DNA of 35,221 nt from Paracoccus sp. IB05 (GTDB lineage Bacteria > Pseudomonadota > Alphaproteobacteria > Rhodobacterales > Rhodobacteraceae). This document shows, piece by piece, positions 33,575-35,221 of this stretch (positions are counted from its first letter, which is position 1; every line of letters begins with the position of its first letter). A program made the position numbers and the translations under genes. Below the pieces are notes generated by a model. The model was not told where the DNA came from and did not search any database. It saw only the letters and a list, made by a program, of their open reading frames with translations. Where the stretch lies: the NCBI RefSeq assembly GCF_016405985.1, contig NZ_JAEFCF010000051.1:1-35221 (forward strand). The letters are read 5' to 3'.

Positions 33575-34006
33575 ATGAGACCCGTCACCGCCGCGCTCTT
33601 AACCTCACTCCTGTTCGCAACCGCCGCCTTTGCTGCCGATCCGACCCAGCCCGAAGCCATTGAACGCGCAAAGCTGATGAAAGAGATCGGCCTTACCTCG
33701 AAGATCCTTGGCGAGATGGCCAGCGGCAAAGCACCCTATGAGGCCGCTGCCGCCGAAGCTGCCAAAACCGTCCTGATTGCCGCAGCCGGCCAGATCGACA
33801 CGGTTTTCGCAACCGCAGGCGCAGATGACCCGGTCTCCGAGGCCCTCCCTGCGATCTGGACCAGCTGGGAGGATTTCACCACGAAATCCGCGGGTTTCGG
33901 GCAGGCGGCCGCAGCGCTTGACACCAGTTCGGCCGAGACGATCAAGGCCGGTATGGGCACGATCGGCGCAAGTTGCAAAGCCTGCCATTCGGTCTATCGC
34001 GAATAA
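33575..34006 (+). CDS. Cytochrome c' (class II c-type cytochrome)
   Basis: The 143-residue product has a signal peptide (cleaved after AFA, 18-20) and a four-helix-bundle-like mature part. The heme-binding CKACH sits at residues 134-138, near the C terminus, the hallmark of class II cytochromes c'. These are periplasmic and bind NO or CO. CCGGAG supports ATG 33575. The frame is open upstream to 33488, but that part has no signal peptide logic. It is followed by a bidirectional terminator. Confidence 0.9.
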   Translation: MRPVTAALLTSLLFATAAFAADPTQPEAIERAKLMKEIGLTSKILGEMASGKAPYEAAAAEAAKTVLIAAAGQIDTVFATAGADDPVSEALPAIWTSWEDFTTKSAGFGQAAAALDTSSAETIKAGMGTIGASCKACHSVYRE

Positions 34007-34030
34007 TCCCCTTTGGCCTCTTGCCCTGAA

Positions 34031-34064
34031 AAAAGCCGCGCCGGATCGCTCTGGCGCGGCTTTT
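34031..34064. terminator. Bidirectional intrinsic terminator
   Basis: AAAAGCCGCGCC and GGCGCGGCTTTT form a perfect 12-base stem around a 10-base loop, between the convergent cytochrome c' and I78-like genes. Confidence 0.88.
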
Positions 34065-34082
34065 CTGGCTTAAAGCACAGGG

Positions 34083-34385
34083 TCAGGCGCAGCTCATACG
34101 GATGATCTTGCCGGCCGCATCCAGTTCGACATTCAGCCGCGTCTGGATGTAATCCATCGTCACCGCCTGGCCCGGCGAAATCACCCGCATCGGATCGCGG
34201 CGCCCCGCAAGGCTCGCGAGCATGGCCTGATCCTGACCGATCAGATGGCCGGCGGCGCGGGCGCCGCATGTGTCATCGCCAGGCGCGGGCAGGCTCGGCG
34301 TGCTATCCGCAGGGGGCGCAGGGACGCAGGCGCTCAGGGCAAGCCCCGCGCAAAGCGGCAGCAGAATCAGAGGTGACAGGGTCAT
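34083..34385 (-). CDS. I78-family peptidase-inhibitor-like lipoprotein, copy 1
   Basis: The 100-residue product has a lipoprotein signal (LALSACVP, C20) and a short proline-rich linker. A compact domain follows: CGARAAGHLIGQ, RVISPGQAVTMDY, and RLNVELDAAGKIIRMSCA. The phrases hLIGQ, PG..xTxDY, RLNv..D and a terminal Cys match the potato-inhibitor-I-like I78 family, small inhibitors of serine proteases. Two cysteines may form a disulfide. It is the last of three related genes transcribed leftward. Confidence 0.8.
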   Translation of the reverse strand: MTLSPLILLPLCAGLALSACVPAPPADSTPSLPAPGDDTCGARAAGHLIGQDQAMLASLAGRRDPMRVISPGQAVTMDYIQTRLNVELDAAGKIIRMSCA

Positions 34386-34422
34386 TGCTTTCTTCCTTCC
34401 GTCCGGCGAACCGGGACTGGTG

Positions 34423-34728
34423 TCAGCCGCAGGTTAGGCTGGTGATGTGATCCTGCGCATCCAGCGCGACATTCAGGCGCGCAGGGTTGAAATCTTCGGT
34501 GACCATATCGCCGGGGCGGATCAGGCGCAGCGGGCCGTCCACCTCGTCCCCGGGCAGCGAGGTTGCCGGGCCGCCGGTCAGATGCGCCATGCGATCCGCG
34601 CCGCAAAGCGCCGGGTCAGCGACCTGGCGCAGGGCCGGGCTGCCTCCGCCTCCGCCGCTTCCGCCGCAGCCCGCAAGGCCAAAGCCCGCAAGCAGCATCA
34701 GTCCAAGTCCAAAGGCGCGGTTTCGCAT
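34423..34728 (-). CDS. I78-like exported protein, copy 2
   Basis: The 101-residue product begins MRNRAFGLGLMLLAGFGLAG, with lipobox cysteine right after (LAGC) and a poly-Gly linker. The domain keeps LCGADRMAHLTG, LIRPGDMVTEDF, and RLNVALDAQDHITSLTCG, with the same Cys and PG positions as the neighbours. GGAGG supports ATG 34728 over the adjacent ATG 34731. It is 37 bases upstream of copy 1, in the same operon. Confidence 0.75.
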   Translation of the reverse strand: MRNRAFGLGLMLLAGFGLAGCGGSGGGGGSPALRQVADPALCGADRMAHLTGGPATSLPGDEVDGPLRLIRPGDMVTEDFNPARLNVALDAQDHITSLTCG

Positions 34729-34756
34729 CATCTTCCTCCCGGCGGTGTCGGTCGAT

Positions 34757-35095
34757 TTAACCACATTCCAGCCGGGTTATGATCCCCTGATTGTCGATAT
34801 ACGCATTGATCCGCTGAGGGTTGTAATCACCCTGATCGACGATGCCGCCTGGCGGGATGATCCGTGACGGGCCGGCAAGGCGCACGGTGCGCAGATTGCC
34901 GGAGGGCTGGCCAGGGAGCGCGCTGAGGCTTGCGAGGCGGCAGGTATCTGGCTCGCGTTCGGTCAGAACAGGCTCCGTTATGGCGGGCTGGGCCGCTGCC
35001 GGGGCTGCGGGGCGCGAGGGCGGGCGGACAGGCTGAGGCGTACAGGCCGCGAGGCACAGAGAGGCTGCGGCAAACCGGGAAACCAGGCGAAACAT
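34757..35095 (-). CDS. I78-like exported protein, copy 3 (most divergent)
   Basis: The 112-residue product has a lipoprotein signal (MFRLVSRFAAASLCLAACTP) and a proline/alanine linker to about residue 45. The domain keeps DTCRLASLSAL, RIIPPGGIVDQGDYNPQRIN and ITRLECG. The HLIGQ segment is replaced, so inhibitor function is less certain than for copy 1. AGGAAGAGA precedes ATG 35095. The 28-base gap to copy 2 indicates one operon, and this gene is its first. Confidence 0.75.
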   Translation of the reverse strand: MFRLVSRFAAASLCLAACTPQPVRPPSRPAAPAAAQPAITEPVLTEREPDTCRLASLSALPGQPSGNLRTVRLAGPSRIIPPGGIVDQGDYNPQRINAYIDNQGIITRLECG

Positions 35096-35168
35096 ATCTC
35101 TTCCTGCGTTGCTTTCCGCCCCAGTCTGGCCCAGGTTGCGCGCGATTGTTAAGGGAGAAATATCAGCC

Positions 35169-35221
35169 ATGCGTACCCGTGCCGCCGTTGCTCTTGCCGC
35201 AGGCAAACCGCTGGAAATCAT
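35169..35221 (+). CDS. Start of a class III alcohol dehydrogenase / S-(hydroxymethyl)glutathione dehydrogenase (cut by the window edge)
   Basis: GGGAGA precedes ATG 35169, and the first 17 codons read MRTRAAVALAAGKPLEI, the N terminus typical of glutathione-dependent formaldehyde dehydrogenases in this bacterial group. The frame continues past the window. It is divergent from the I78-like operon with a 73-base shared upstream region. The call is based on a short but distinctive N terminus. Confidence 0.7.
   Translation, partial: MRTRAAVALAAGKPLEI

Overview
The window looks like chromosomal DNA of a high-GC alphaproteobacterium of the Rhodobacteraceae/Paracoccaceae type. The basis is protein character: an L13/S9 ribosomal pair with typical Rhodobacter-like termini, a DksA that keeps a single cysteine, a DUF2927 lipoprotein, a cytochrome c', and a family of short intergenic repeats ending in CCGCCGGAGGC. 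No species call is possible from sequence reading alone.

Positions 1-2865 are accessory in character. They are visibly less GC-rich at the left end and hold a broken gene with polymerase-palm-like motifs (family A style motif A and motif C) cut by one in-frame amber codon. A 38-codon remnant that stops at a Walker A motif (KAP-type P-loop NTPase) follows, then a tiny membrane protein and an unrecognised secreted protein. A tRNA-Gln gene closes the block, with its 3' end facing it, as expected for an integration site.

Positions 2941-11810 carry a YhiN/HI0933-type flavoprotein, a capsule-export pair (KpsT ATPase and KpsE membrane protein, no KpsM nearby), and an NhaA-like antiporter with altered catalytic residues. 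A uracil-DNA-glycosylase-superfamily protein with four cysteines, an SseB-family protein, rplM-rpsI, and a membrane-anchored M48 protease complete the block. Two near-identical dyad repeats flank this last part.

Positions 11849-17358, all on the minus strand, hold a Rieske oxygenase of the choline/carnitine-monooxygenase type. Next is a set made of a MoxR AAA+ ATPase, a DUF2927 lipoprotein with C-terminal helical repeats, a 55-residue two-helix membrane protein, and a CoxE-like VWA protein. A 739-base gap inside this set contains a strong nested hairpin.

Positions 17542-31683 are mostly housekeeping: dksA, an FAD monooxygenase, xthA, pheT, a lipoprotein with a repeat-rich N terminus, two family-restricted hypothetical proteins, a succinyl/acetyl-CoA transferase with an array of TATGCxAA-like octamers upstream, ybaK, map, a CinA-N protein, a GNAT protein, an OmpA-domain protein and a LysR regulator. 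Positions 31684-35221 carry a two-EF-hand periplasmic protein, about 1.1 kb without an intact gene that may hold a decayed oxidoreductase, a cytochrome c', three consecutive I78-inhibitor-like exported proteins, and the first codons of a class III alcohol dehydrogenase at the right edge.
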